Shown: positions 54,051-63,714 of the stretch, piece by piece
Layout: each line of letters begins with the position of its first letter
Numbering within the stretch: position 1 is the first letter of the stretch
Source of the DNA: Sepiola atlantica
Taxonomy: Eukaryota > Mollusca > Cephalopoda > Sepiida > Sepiolidae
DNA length: 64,000 nt
NCBI GenBank assembly: GCA_963556195.1
Contig: OY744525.1
Span: forward strand, 61,993,772 to 62,057,771
Direction: 5' to 3'
Made by a program: the position numbers and the translations under genes
Notes under the pieces: generated by a model
What the model saw: the letters and a program-made list of their open reading frames with translations, nothing else
Told to the model about the DNA's origin: nothing
Databases searched by the model: none

Positions 54051-54885
54051 CGAAACAAAAATCAAAATCACAAGAATTATGGACAATGCCAAGAAGGTAC
54101 TGCTAATATCTAATAATCCAATGATGCTGCATTTTCCTTTTTACAAAAATGTAATTTTAAGTCAAAAATATCTTTGAAATATTTCTTATGTAATTTTAAA
54201 ATAAAAATGAAGGCAGTAGCAGTTTTTGTTGGTGTGAGGTGTAAGCAGTAGGGGGCAGTTTCAATTTATAAGGGTGCAAAGTTTTATATGGCGTTTCAAA
54301 AAAAAATAGTGCATCTTATTTCACTGTAAGAAAATACGCTGCCAAAATGGTTTGAAAAAGAAAATGAATTTTGATATACCTGCTGTCTCTCTGCTTAAAA
54401 TGAACCATGCGCGCCACCTGCTTCTCTGGGCTTATTCAAAAATTCCTTTGCTTGTGAATAATGAAAATCTTCTTTTTTTAATACTTAATCTAAATTCTTT
54501 TTTGTTGGTAGAGGGACTTAAAGTTCTTGGCTTGTCTGAGCAGGTGGAACTCTTCTGCTTTTCAGTGACAATTTTACAATTTTTGCAACAAAGGAATTGA
54601 AATAAAACAAAAAATATTAAAGTATAAATGGTTAGGAAATTGAAAAGATCCAAGTGAAAATGACACCTGGTTTTATGAGATAGAAAGAAGTAAGGGTATC
54701 TATAATTTTTAAAAAAGGAGGGGCGAGGATGAGGACAACACTTTTTGGCATATTATAGAATTGCTGATTTGTTTCCCAAAAAAATGAAATGCTTCCCAGC
54801 AAGAATATGTTAGTCTGTCTATTTTACGACATACCAACCCGTTTTTTATATTATTCAGGTCAAAACACAATATTGGTTGATAACA
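54051..54885. other. Unassigned sequence
   Basis: Opposed frames at 54,352-54,600 and 54,432-54,653 show no domain. A short fragment of the ATATCAACCC-type repeat lies at about 54,825. Confidence 0.4.
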
Positions 54886-54887
54886 TA

Positions 54888-55537
54888 CTAGTAGAAAGAC
54901 CCGACGTTGCTCGGGATTAAATTAAGAACACTATGTCCTTTTTCACTATGTTCCTAACACCATAATTACTTTCTTTTTTTACTGACCCCCGCCCCCTCCA
55001 GTGTCATCCTCTAATATAGTCAGAAGAAATCTTTGAAAACTCTGAATTAGTGTCTCATACATATGATTAAAATTCCATTAAAATCGGATATACATATTTT
55101 AAGTTTTAAGGTGTTTCTGCCCCTATAACACCCTTAGAGGAAGTACGTACAGATTCAGGACCACTTCCATTATCTTCCTCGGAAAATTTTAAACGTATGA
55201 TTAAAATTTGATAAAAGTAAGATATATTTAAAGTTTTAAGAGAAGTTCTACTCCCATATCTCCCTTAGAAGGACAGTTAGAGATTCTGGACCACTTCCAT
55301 TGTGTTCCTCGGAAATGTTTACATATAAATACATTTTTAGTTTTAATAAGACAAAAAAATCTAAAATATTGACCCGGACTAAATATTGAAATTGATTAAT
55401 GGAATTGAAAAAAAAAATTTTTTTCATGACATGGATAAATTTATTGCGAAAATGAATGACGGAGCAGATTTTTTTATGTAGCTTTTACTTATTAAGCTAT
55501 TTCTATGGGAAAAACTCACTTTACTTTATATATAAGA
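54888..55537 (-). mobile_element. Mini-Helitron (650 bp) with textbook ends
   Basis: The minus strand begins TCTTATATATAAAGTAAAG (5' TC after A). It ends with the hairpin CCCGA-GCAACG-TCGGG, then TCTTTCTACTAG before T. All Helitron hallmarks are present: A|T target, TC start, 3' hairpin about 10 nt before CTRR, no terminal repeats. The interior has two to three modules of about 115 bp shared with 32,901-33,560. No Rep/helicase coding, so non-autonomous. Confidence 0.92.
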
Positions 55538-56340
55538 TTTGATAAAATATCGCAATATGTTTATTCTGTCTTTTTAGGGCATATCAATCCAGGCTATCGG
55601 GTCGTAGGCCATCTAAAATTGATTGCTAACAAATATAAAATAATTTGTCTGCAGAAAGTGTAAATGAAAATAGAAATAAATTAATATTTAAAATACTCTA
55701 CATCGTTTGTGGTAATCAATTTATCCCAATGTAGATTCCAGCCACAAAGAAGACAAACAAAATGGCGTCTAATAATACAGTCTACACTACGATGTATCAC
55801 AGAATGAATATGTAAACGTTTCTGTGCTGCCTCAGGTGTAATGTAGACAAAGATATTATCTTCTACCAATCACGGGTAGGCATGTTGTAAGATAGATCGT
55901 TCAGTCAGTGATGTTGTGAGCCTGTGATTATTATGGGTTTCGGGTCCTGCGATATCAGACCTCTTCATACAGGCGACCCAGCTTATGCAGATTAAATGCT
56001 AGTTTGTGAGCCATGGGCAAGATATGAAAAAAAAAAAACGTGTGACTTCCCAACAGAATTTTTTTTTGTTTTAAATGGCTGAAATAATTGGCTTATATAT
56101 TTTCTCAGCAAGCAGCTTATCCAATCAGATTGTAGACAGAATATGACCCTTCCCCCCCTTATTCCATGAAATATGCTAAGTTTCAACTAACTATTTGTTT
56201 TCGTTTTCATTTTCTAAAAATCCACGTTGAGCCGTTTGGGCTAACTATATGCAGATAAGTTGTCTTAAATGCATTATGTAAGCATTTGGAAAGTAGCTTA
56301 CTTACCCGGCTATCCCCAGGTGTTGAATATGTTGAATATG
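55538..56340. other. Unassigned sequence
   Basis: Includes a small fragment of the ATATCAA-type dispersed repeat (55,575-55,610). Frames at 55,681-55,869 and 55,992-56,186 are unremarkable. Confidence 0.35.
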
Positions 56341-56344
56341 AATT

Positions 56345-56600
56345 AAATTGTATAATTATGATTATTCGGACTACTGTTCTCATCTTGAATGTTATCCTCA
56401 CAACGTTTCAGTCTCTGTAACCTCCGGCCTTCTTCAAGTGTATCTTTTCGAACTCGGGGAATTTTTCTGTCGAACGCAGGAACCTGGACGGAATTTCGGA
56501 CGGAACCCTTTATTTAATCCATGGGGCTAGCAGGCTCTCATTGTGTCAGCCATGACTGGGAGAAGTCTTCAGTAATTTGCAATTCTTTGTATCGCCCGCC
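56345..56600 (-). mobile_element. CTGAAGAAGG-core SINE
   Basis: The plus strand shows, inverted, the 3' domain (GACTACTGTTCTCATCTTGA, ATGTTATCCTCACAACGTTT, CCTCCGGCCTTCTTCAAGTG) and the centre (CCCTTTATTTAATCCATGGG, GTCAGCCATGACTGGGAGAA). The head is cut where the LINE at 56,570 begins. Confidence 0.7.
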
Positions 56601-56975
56601 CTAAATTAAATAAAGGATTACGTTCGAAATTCAGTCCAGATTCCTGAGTTCCAACCATTTTTCCAGTTTCCTTAGCAACAGATTTGATGCAAGGCTTCCA
56701 TTTCAGTTCTAGAGTCAAACTCAGTCCTAAAAGCTTATCAAAGTAGAGGGCTTCCTCAAGGAGAGAGCCATTCATTTTAATTGAGGCAAAGTGAGGATCC
56801 AAGCATTGGTGGTGAAAGGAGAGAAGCTTGGTTTTAAATGTATTGAAAGTAACCATGATCTTAGAATATGATTTCTGAGAGCATTGATAAAGATCAGGAA
56901 GAGGGTTGGGCCCAGAATAGATCCTTGAGGCACGACGGTATTGATACCATTTGCTTCAGACTTCTGCTTATCAAC
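56570..56975 (-). pseudogene. LINE relic with reverse-transcriptase motif
   Basis: Minus-strand translation gives VVPQGSILGPTLFLIFINAL, the conserved block before the catalytic YADD in non-LTR RTs. After a deletion comes TKLLSFHHQCLDPHFASIKM, NGSLLEEALYFDKLLGLSLT and ELKWKPCIKSVAKETGK. The catalytic motif itself is lost. Same CR1/Jockey-like family as 24.4-25.3 kb. Confidence 0.85.
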
Positions 56976-57174
56976 CTATTGTTAAAATGTTAGCAACATC
57001 AGGGGTTACTAAATTTTCACAAAGGTATTCCAGCCCCTCTTTGTCCCCATTGTATTAAACTAAATATATTCCACATTATGCACCCTTATGCCTAACAGCT
57101 ATGTTCCAAAATTCATAATGAAGAATTAATTAGTTTAGGAGTGAATCTTGTATATAAACATATATACATATTAC

Positions 57175-57632
57175 TAACTAGCAGAGCGTTACCACTTTCG
57201 ACTAAGGGAAGAGTCTATCAGGCATGTGTATGAAGTGTGATGATGTATGTCAGTGATGGTTGAGGACATGCGTTGCATGAAGAGAAATAATATGAGAATA
57301 TGATGGATGTGTAAAAAAAATTTTATAGACAGGCTCAGTTCTGATGACCTCAGATAAAGATTAAATCTGGAAAGCATAGAGAGATGTGTGCAGAACAGTA
57401 GACTTTGATGGTATGGCTACATTGAAAGAATGGATGAGAGTTATGGGTTAGTAGATGTAGAACAGTTGAAGTATCAAGGTCAGCTCACAGGGGAAGGCCA
57501 AGGAAAACATGAGATGAAGCGATAAGGATGAACTTGAGGAAAAGAAGGATAAATAAGGTCAGTTTGGAAATCAATTTCTAAAAGCCGTCCTACACATGCC
57601 GGACGTTAAACTTAATATGATGATGATGATGG
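57175..57632 (+). pseudogene. LINE 3' end with (ATG)n tail
   Basis: Parallel to 48,660-49,126: GCAGAGCGTTACCACTTTCG, GGTTGAGGACATGCGTTGCA, GACAGGCTCAGTTCTGATGA, AGAATGGATGAGAGTTATGG and CGGACGTTAAACTTAATATG with ATG repeats. Frames are destroyed. Confidence 0.8.
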
Positions 57633-58320
57633 TTATTTATTGAAACCAAAAACGCAATAAAGCAAAGCATAAAAAAATAACTTTTTAAAAAACCTATTAA
57701 AAATTATTGCTTAGAAATTCAATCCACTGGAGTGCATTTCTCTCGATCATTTTAATCTTTTTGTTAATAGTTGAGAAAAGGGAATGGATTACTTCGTGAC
57801 CATTCACAATTTGAAAGAAATTTGGAAACATTTAAACTGTCGAATAGTCATTTAAATTGGTTTTCAAATTCTTAACAAATCCTCATGTATTAAAAGATTG
57901 AAAGTTTTGGAAGCAACTTACATCTAATAAGTTTATAAATAGAGATTAAAGCAGTATTATCTTAGCAAAATTAGTTATAGTTTTATAATAATTTTGTTCT
58001 ATTAATAATTTAATGAGCAAATAATACTGTTATAAATAAATCTAACTGTTAAAATCCTAAATAAATATGTAATTTCGTAAAAAAAGAAACAAACAAAACC
58101 ATCATAGTTTGGAACAATTAACAAGTAATATGTTTAATGTTAGAAAATGTGAAATATTGTTACTATAATGCGCACCCATAATGTTAGCAAACAGTGAAGT
58201 GGTAAAATAGTATCTTACTAAATAAAATACCATAGTGTAATGGGTTGTGAGCGTAGTACCTGTTAATGTGAGAGTACAAATTCTGACACAGTTCTCTTAA
58301 AAAGGCATTGTTTAAAAAAA
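57632..58320 (+). repeat. Duplicated flank, copy B
   Basis: Partner of 53,345-54,050 in the same orientation, about 4.2 kb apart. Because both copies carry the same LINE family at the same relative place, either a segment including the LINE was duplicated or the 'flank' is part of the same mobile unit. Confidence 0.8.
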
Positions 58321-59138
58321 TAAGTTAAAAATTTGTAATATCTTAACAGATATGTAACTCATAGTTTATGAATTTCCAACTAAAATCAAAGTAGAATAGT
58401 GGTAGTGGTTGTGACCCAACGGGTCACGGGTACGTCTACTTGTTATCCCTATTTATAGAAAGTTAAGTATGTGTATATGTTTATATATGTGTATGTACAG
58501 GATTCACTCCTAAACTAATAAACCAATCGGGTACATCTAGTAGATATAGAAATGTGAAAAGAGAAAAGAGAAAAATAAAATTAGAATAATATTTATTTTG
58601 CGGAGACACACAAACGTTTTGGAGATGAAGTGTGCATTATCGAAATTCGTTCGGAAAAGATGTTCTTTGTGTTTGCGAAAATGAAAACTGTTCGGCTTCC
58701 CATTAATAAGGATTCTTCTTTGATTCTTTTTTTTTTTTTACAAACTAAGGTTTTAGTTTTATGAACGTATCCAATATCTATTTTAATGCAGTTGTCGTTT
58801 TAAGATTAGTTTTGCTAAGAATGGGGAAATATTAAAGGAAGCTTCACTTTTAGTTCAGATTAGGTTGTTCGGAAAATGATAACCGATTTCAGAAACAAAC
58901 GTTTGTTTATTTATATAGCTATAATAAATAGATATACTTAAATGTTGACTCACTCCGGCTAAGCTCGACCCCCGGAGTTTCTACTGGTATGTGGCTATAA
59001 AATATTTATTATAAAACTAATTATATACATATATAGTTAGGGGGGGTCTATCTCCAGCAACAATTAGCTCCTTATATCAAATGGCTTCATGCATTTTCTG
59101 GAGCAATTTCCATTAAAAAATAAACAGACAAGAACTAC

Positions 59139-59140
<2 letters not shown>
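58321..59140. other. Unassigned sequence
   Basis: Nothing recognisable beyond AT-rich runs; a poly-T run lies at about 58,729. Confidence 0.4.

Positions 59141-59141
<1 letters not shown>

Positions 59142-59187
<46 letters not shown>
59142..59187. repeat. (AT)n microsatellite at SINE tail
   Basis: Directly follows the tail (minus-strand sense) of the hammerhead-bearing SINE. Confidence 0.95.
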
Positions 59188-59195
<8 letters not shown>

Positions 59196-59350
59196 TTAAT
59201 TATTTATTACCTACAGACATCGATGTTTCATGCTAACGCAATCATCAGTGCAGGAAGCTAATTCCCAACGGTCGGCGGGCGCGAACTCCGAACACAAATC
59301 GCCACTGATTTGTAGTCAAGACTCTTAACCCCTCGGCCATAGTGAACTAG
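59188..59350 (-). mobile_element. tRNA-derived SINE with complete hammerhead-like 3' end
   Basis: The minus strand opens CTATGGCCGAGGGGTTAAGA (A-box as in tRNA-Leu/Ser). It has GTTCGGAGTTCGCGCCCGCC (B-box-like) and a short unique body with GGGAATTAGC. The ribozyme-like module (59,210-59,254), TAATAAATAATTAATATTTA and (AT)n follow. It is the best-preserved member of the family also seen at 800-950. Confidence 0.8.
59210..59254 (-). ncRNA. Hammerhead-ribozyme-like motif, best candidate
   Basis: Minus strand: stem I CCTGCA; CTGATGA; stem II T-TGC-GTTA-GCA-T; GAAA; stem III ACATCGATGT (palindrome, or three pairs with a TCGA loop); C; stem I TGTAGG. Stem I is six pairs with one G-U. All invariant bases of the hammerhead core are present. 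Predicted cleavage falls between 59,216 and 59,215, separating the SINE from its A/T tail. The one irregularity is a T-T opposition at the base of stem II. The short palindromic stem III resembles dimer-active hammerheads described in newt and schistosome repeats. Confidence 0.68.
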
Positions 59351-59444
59351 TTATTAATTAGGGAGGAATTTAACTTTGTAAATAGCGAATCGGCGGCTAA
59401 ATTTACCCAAGCAGTTTAGAGTGATCAATGAATGTATTCGGATC

Positions 59445-59445
<1 letters not shown>

Positions 59446-59495
<50 letters not shown>
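59446..59495. repeat. (AT)n microsatellite
   Basis: Second of three AT arrays within about 550 bp. Confidence 0.93.
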
Positions 59496-59499
<4 letters not shown>

Positions 59500-59633
59500 T
59501 AATAAAACAAAAGGTTTAAGAGGCAACTAATATCTTTAATTAGTGAACATAGGACTTTAAAGGACTTTGCTTGAACATTGAATGCAAATAAAATTTGAGT
59601 CGCACCTTATTTTATTCTTTCACTTGATCTAGT

Positions 59634-59634
59634 G

Positions 59635-59686
<52 letters not shown>
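59634..59686. repeat. (AT)n microsatellite
   Basis: Third of the three AT arrays. Confidence 0.93.
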
Positions 59687-59688
<2 letters not shown>

Positions 59689-59689
59689 A

Positions 59690-60150
59690 TTGTTAAAAAT
59701 AGCATAATTTTTCTGCTTAATAAAATTGTATTTTATCATGTCACGTTAATGCTGGCGTCCCGGAATTTAAATTGTTAACGTCTTTCCTGGAAATTTGCGA
59801 GTTCGTTCTTTTGGCGTTTGACTTCACGTGTGCATTCTTGCTGCCTTTTGAACATACATTCATTTTTATGATTTTTTTCACAAAAAATGATCATCAGAAA
59901 ATTGAAAAAGTAAAAAAAGGTATAATTAAGTTATATATATATATATATATATATATATGAATTGATAATATAAAACTAAAAAATTATATTAGATCCTATC
60001 GAGATACAGTGATATAGTAGATAGAGCATTTCTATATGTATAATGAAGTGATGAAATAGATAAAATTGCATAGTTTACAAGTTTATTAACTCATTAAGTG
60101 TTCAAACAAGGAATACAAATGCAAAATGACCTTTAAGCCATGGCTTTTCA
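59690..60150. other. Unassigned sequence
   Basis: The frame at 59,772-59,960 has a hydrophobic stretch but runs into an (AT)n array at 59,933-59,958, so no gene is called. Confidence 0.4.
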
Positions 60151-60154
60151 AAAA

Positions 60155-60227
60155 TAATTTTGTATTTCGGGGTAGCATGCTCTCGTTCGGTCAGCCATAA
60201 CCGAGTAGAAGTCTTAAGTCCACAAGG
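60155..60227 (-). mobile_element. Fragment of CTGAAGAAGG-core SINE, inverted relative to the next copy
   Basis: The plus strand reads GGGGTAGCATGCTCTCGTTC, GGTCAGCCATAACCGAGTAG, AAGTCTTAAG, matching 56,522-56,575. It is head-to-head with the plus-strand SINE that follows. Confidence 0.55.
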
Positions 60228-60545
60228 AGCCATGGCATAACGGATAAAGTACTAAGTAAAATTGAGTTCTAAGTGACACGCTTCTAAAGGTTGACGGTTC
60301 AATCCTCAGTGCAGGCGATACTAAAAATACAATTGCAAATTACTTAATACTTCTACACGGTCATGGCTGACAGAACAAGAACAAGCTACTCCTGTGTATT
60401 AAATAAAGGGTTTCATTCGAAATTCCGTACAGATTCCCGAGGTCGACAGATACACCTGAAGAAGGGCGGAGGTTACATCAACCGAAACGTTGTGAGAATA
60501 ACACTCAAGATGAAAACAGTAGTCTGAATAATCCAAATAATACAA
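60228..60545 (+). mobile_element. Full-length CTGAAGAAGG-core SINE
   Basis: tRNA-like head GAGCCATGGCATAACGGATA (A-box region) and GGTTGACGGTTCAATCCTCA (B-box). The central domain is GGTCATGGCTGACAGAAC and TAAATAAAGGGTTTCATTCG. The 3' domain is CACCTGAAGAAGGGCGGAGG, TTACATCAACCGAAACGTTG, ACTCAAGATGAAAACAGTAG. Tail AATAATCCAAATAATACAAT. GAAACG is intact, but the stem GGGCG/CAACC is mismatched. Confidence 0.8.
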
Positions 60546-60667
60546 TCATAATATTCATATACCCCCCCCCCACCCCAAAAAAAATAAATAGAGAAAATAC
60601 CAAAAGTTTCTATGATTATAACATCTTCATATATATCTATATCATGAATTCATATTCATATACATTG

Positions 60668-60918
60668 ATACGAGTCGAGGATACGTCCTCAACGATCAGT
60701 CCTAGGAAGTCCACCCTCTCAGTCGTTACCTTTTCTCTTTGAGAAGAGGTTGGTTTATGGCCAATCTCCTGAGGCACCCCTACCGACGAATGCCAACGAG
60801 GCTGCTTAGGCATTTTTTTTTACAGGGCCAGAGTGTGCTAGCTCTTGTGCACTGGCCTACCATTCTGGCTTTGTGACACATCTTCCCGTGGTGAGAGGGA
60901 GGTAGATACCGTATATTA
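60668..60918 (+). mobile_element. U2-headed SINE family, variant head
   Basis: Opens GAGTCGAGGATACGTCCTCA, as at 28,272, then AGTCCACCCTCTCAG, CTCTTTGAGAAGAGGTTGG, GAGGCACCCCTACCGACGAA and GTGCACTGGCCTACC. It stands directly before a second, U2-headed copy in the same orientation. Confidence 0.75.
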
Positions 60919-60937
60919 TTTTTTTTTTCGTTATTAG

Positions 60938-61275
60938 CCTTTTGGTCGAGATCAAAGTGTAGTATCTGTTCCGATGGATACTGCACCCCATAGACTGGTA
61001 TTGTCTTGGCCTTCTGGGCTTGATTTCCGCCGGTCTATGGGTTTGTCCTGTGCAGTTCTAGGAGGTCCACCCTCCCAGGCTTTGCCTTCTCACCCTTTGA
61101 GAAGGGGTTAGTTTATTGCTAATCGCCTAAGGTGCCTCTACCGGGGAATGCCGACAGGGCTGCCCAGGCATTTTTTGACGGTCATAAGTACTCTTCCTCT
61201 AGAGTGCTGACTTATCAAATCCCACTTTCCGCCCTTGTGTCACATTTTACTGCTGTGGAAGGTAGATAAATACCA
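60938..61275 (+). mobile_element. Full-length U2-snRNA-headed SINE
   Basis: Starts TTAGCCTTTTGGTCGAGATC, AAAGTGTAGTATCTGTTC (U2), CGATGGATACTGCACCCCAT. It has the GACTGGTATTGTCTTGG block, GGAGGTCCACCCTCCCAGGC, TTTGAGAAGGGGTTAGTTTA, AATGCCGACAGGGCTGCCCA and a tail GGAAGGTAGATAAATACCAC. It differs from U2 in the GGTCGAG part of GGCTAAG. Together with 60,668-60,918 it forms a direct tandem pair. Confidence 0.87.
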
Positions 61276-61319
61276 CACATGCATTATAGATATTGCCCTT
61301 ATTGTATAGATATTTGATA

Positions 61320-61690
61320 TAATGTATCAGAAAGTATCTTTATTTTCATTATATCGCCACGTGCAACCAGCATCCGATGTTGAAATGAAAGTACTAAGCG
61401 AACATGTGTGTGTATGTAGGGATCAATTATTAAGCATGCAGTCCCTATTATTCACTCCCGCAGCAGAAAGAGGTCTACGCGGACACCACAAGAAACTATT
61501 TCACCGCCGATTTCGATTGAACCAGAGCAAGGCCTCTTTCTCACCCAGGATCCCTGGATCTTGGAATAGACTTCCAAGAATGGTAATAAATGCACCAACA
61601 ATGCAGCAATTCAAGGTGAATTTCAACAGGTGCTGCGCTACTCTATTCTCTTCTGTGTAAATTATTTAATTTTGCCAAATTAATTGAATT
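61320..61690 (+). pseudogene. LINE ORF2 C-terminal fragment (open frame)
   Basis: The 112-codon frame includes ERGLRGHHKKLFHRRFRLNQ, SKASFSPRIPGSWNRLPRMV and INAPTMQQFKVNFNRCCATL. The 'RGH-KKL...FS-R...WNRLP...FK' pattern is the end of a non-LTR ORF2. It ends with a stop and TTAATTGAATTGAATTGAAA, a TTGAA repeat tail of the sort seen at LINE 3' ends. It is open but lacks the RT core. Confidence 0.85.
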
Positions 61691-62215
61691 GAATTGAAAA
61701 ATACAAAACTCTGCAAAAATAGTGGCCAAAATCAACTTTTTTTTAAAGTGAGTGCGAAAATTTGCCAGTATTTTTTAAACAACATAATTTTCCCAATTTA
61801 GATTGAAACCCCCTCCCCTGTAACCCCCCCCCCCCCCCAAAAAAAAAACACCCTTTTTCTCAGTAGCCCCTTACGTTTACGGTGGCGGTCTGCTTTGTTT
61901 GCTATGTTAAAAAAATATATATATATATGAATAAAGAGTGAAAATACCAAAAGATTCCATGAATATAATGTATTCATGCAGGTCGTCATACGATGATATA
62001 CACATATTCATAATCGATTATTCTGCTTATTGTATAGATATTTGATACAATGTATCAGAATGTATCTTTATTTTTTACAGATCTTTATTAGAAAAAGCCT
62101 ATTTTATACGCACACCTAAAGACTATCAATCACTTGACGCGTTTCTTATTAATAATATTTCCATGCAGAAATGAAAATTTCTTATTGTATTTCTTTAGAT
62201 GCGTCCAAACATCTC
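61691..62215. other. Unassigned sequence
   Basis: A poly-C run lies at about 61,826-61,840 and a short (AT)n at 61,914-61,930. TGTATAGATATTTGATA-AATGTATCAGAA-GTATCTTTATT at 62,030-62,070 repeats 61,303-61,340. Confidence 0.5.
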
Positions 62216-62254
62216 TATATGAGGCTCTGTCCGTCCATATTACTGGAAAAGCCC

Positions 62255-62440
62255 TGGGAGGTGACGATGGCTAAGTTGTTAACGACACGGACTGACAGCC
62301 TGAGTGTGCCAAGTTCGACTCCAGAAGCACTTTCACTTAAGATAGTGACAACCTTCACGTGGTCCCTCCTGTAAGTACCCGATGTCTTTCTAGAAAGAAT
62401 TCTTACTTGAAAAGATATTAGGGAAACCAATGCTAACAAT
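62255..62440 (+). mobile_element. tRNA-derived SINE
   Basis: GACGATGGCTAAGTTGTTAA (A-box-like) and GTGCCAAGTTCGACTCCAGA (B-box). CACTTTCACTTAAGATAGTG and CACGTGGTCCCTCCTGTAAG match the minus-strand SINE at 39,325-39,535. Opposing frames of 67 and 80 codons here are shadows. Confidence 0.7.
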
Positions 62441-62729
62441 ACAATCATCTGATTCATACGAAATGAATGAATCGATGGATAGAAAAGCCCTGGAAAAGAC
62501 GTCCATTCACTTTGATGTTGAACACCTAGGAGACAAGGTTTTTGCGGTTTCTTGTCACATCAACTTACTCCTACGACGTAATATCCTGAACACAAAGCTC
62601 TAATTCTAATCATTAGCTCCTAATGGAATTTTCCGCTTTTCTGCTTCATCTAACCTCATGTGGAGAATTCCGTTTTTAACACTATTTTAACGCAGCCACG
62701 TCTAATATTGCTACACAAGCATTTTTAGA

Positions 62730-63370
62730 AGAGGTTTTGTCTGTTTGTCATGTTTCAGTATGAAATAGTATTATCGGTGATTTGTCATGCATAAGTTTGA
62801 AATACCATTCTTATAAGTCCGTCGGCCCGTTCTTTAGTCTGTCATGCTCAAATTTGAAATTTCATTTTCATCACAAAATGCACAGACTGAATGGACGCAC
62901 CTTATTTTAGATGCGCTCTAGAGCATGCCTATAAGTAACTCTGTCCGTTATTCAGGTAAATAGCATTTTCGTTTGTCTGTCACACTTAACTTTCTAATAG
63001 TATTTTGGTCAGTCTGTCATGGTTAACTTTGAAATAGCATTTTCGTTGGTCTGTCGTGCTTAAGTTTCTGATCGTATTTTTGTCAGTCTCTCATGCTTAA
63101 GTTTGAAATAGCATTTTCATTGGTATGTCACACTTAAGGTTGAAAGAGCATTTTAGTGAAACTGCCAAGCTTAAGTTTCAAATAGAATTTTCGTCAGTCT
63201 GTCATGCTTAAGTTCATAATAATATTTTGGTCAGTTTGTCACTCTTAAGTTTGAAATAGCAAATTCCTTGGTCTGTCATGCTTCAGTTTGAAATAGCAAA
63301 TTCCTTGGTCTGTCATGCTTCAGTTTGAAATAGAAAATTCGTTGGTCTGTCATGCTTAAGCTTGAAACAG
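62730..63370 (+). repeat. Degenerate 37-60 bp tandem repeat
   Basis: Units share CTTAAGTTTGAAATAGCATT, TTCGTTGGTCTGTCATG. The last three units are 37 bp apart (63,268 to 63,305) and nearly identical, while earlier ones are diverged and longer. The block starts soon after a GAGGTTTTGTCTGTTTGTCA sequence like that at 38,975. Confidence 0.8.
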
Positions 63371-63712
63371 CTAACCACACAGATATAATGGATGCATCTT
63401 TAAAATATTAATTCTTTTTTTACTAAATCTCTTTCTCTTTCTTCAACTGATTCGTCCTTTCTATGCTTTTAGCTTTCTTTCATTTCATATTTTTCTTCTT
63501 TTCTTTCATTCAAGAACAGTGAAGAAACAAGAAAGAAAAGAAAAGCAAGAAAATTAAATGAAAAAAAGAAAATATTCTACAAAAAGAAAAGAAAAGATGC
63601 TTCAAGATTTGTCCTTAGCAATCATTTCTTTCGGGTTTCTCAACATCATACTCACTCTACCAGTAAACCTGGCCTTGTGTTGATTGGAAGCAAAACCCAA
63701 CCTCAATGACCA
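63371..63712. other. Unassigned; pyrimidine/purine-rich tract
   Basis: CT/TTC-rich (63,410-63,510) followed by GAAA-rich (63,515-63,600) sequence can pair as a loose hairpin. No gene is seen. Confidence 0.4.
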
Positions 63713-63714
63713 CA

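Noticed and set aside
59260..59350. Functional tRNA-Leu or tRNA-Ser gene
   Set aside because: A- and B-box similarity is clear, but the acceptor and T arms do not pair and the sequence continues into a SINE body.
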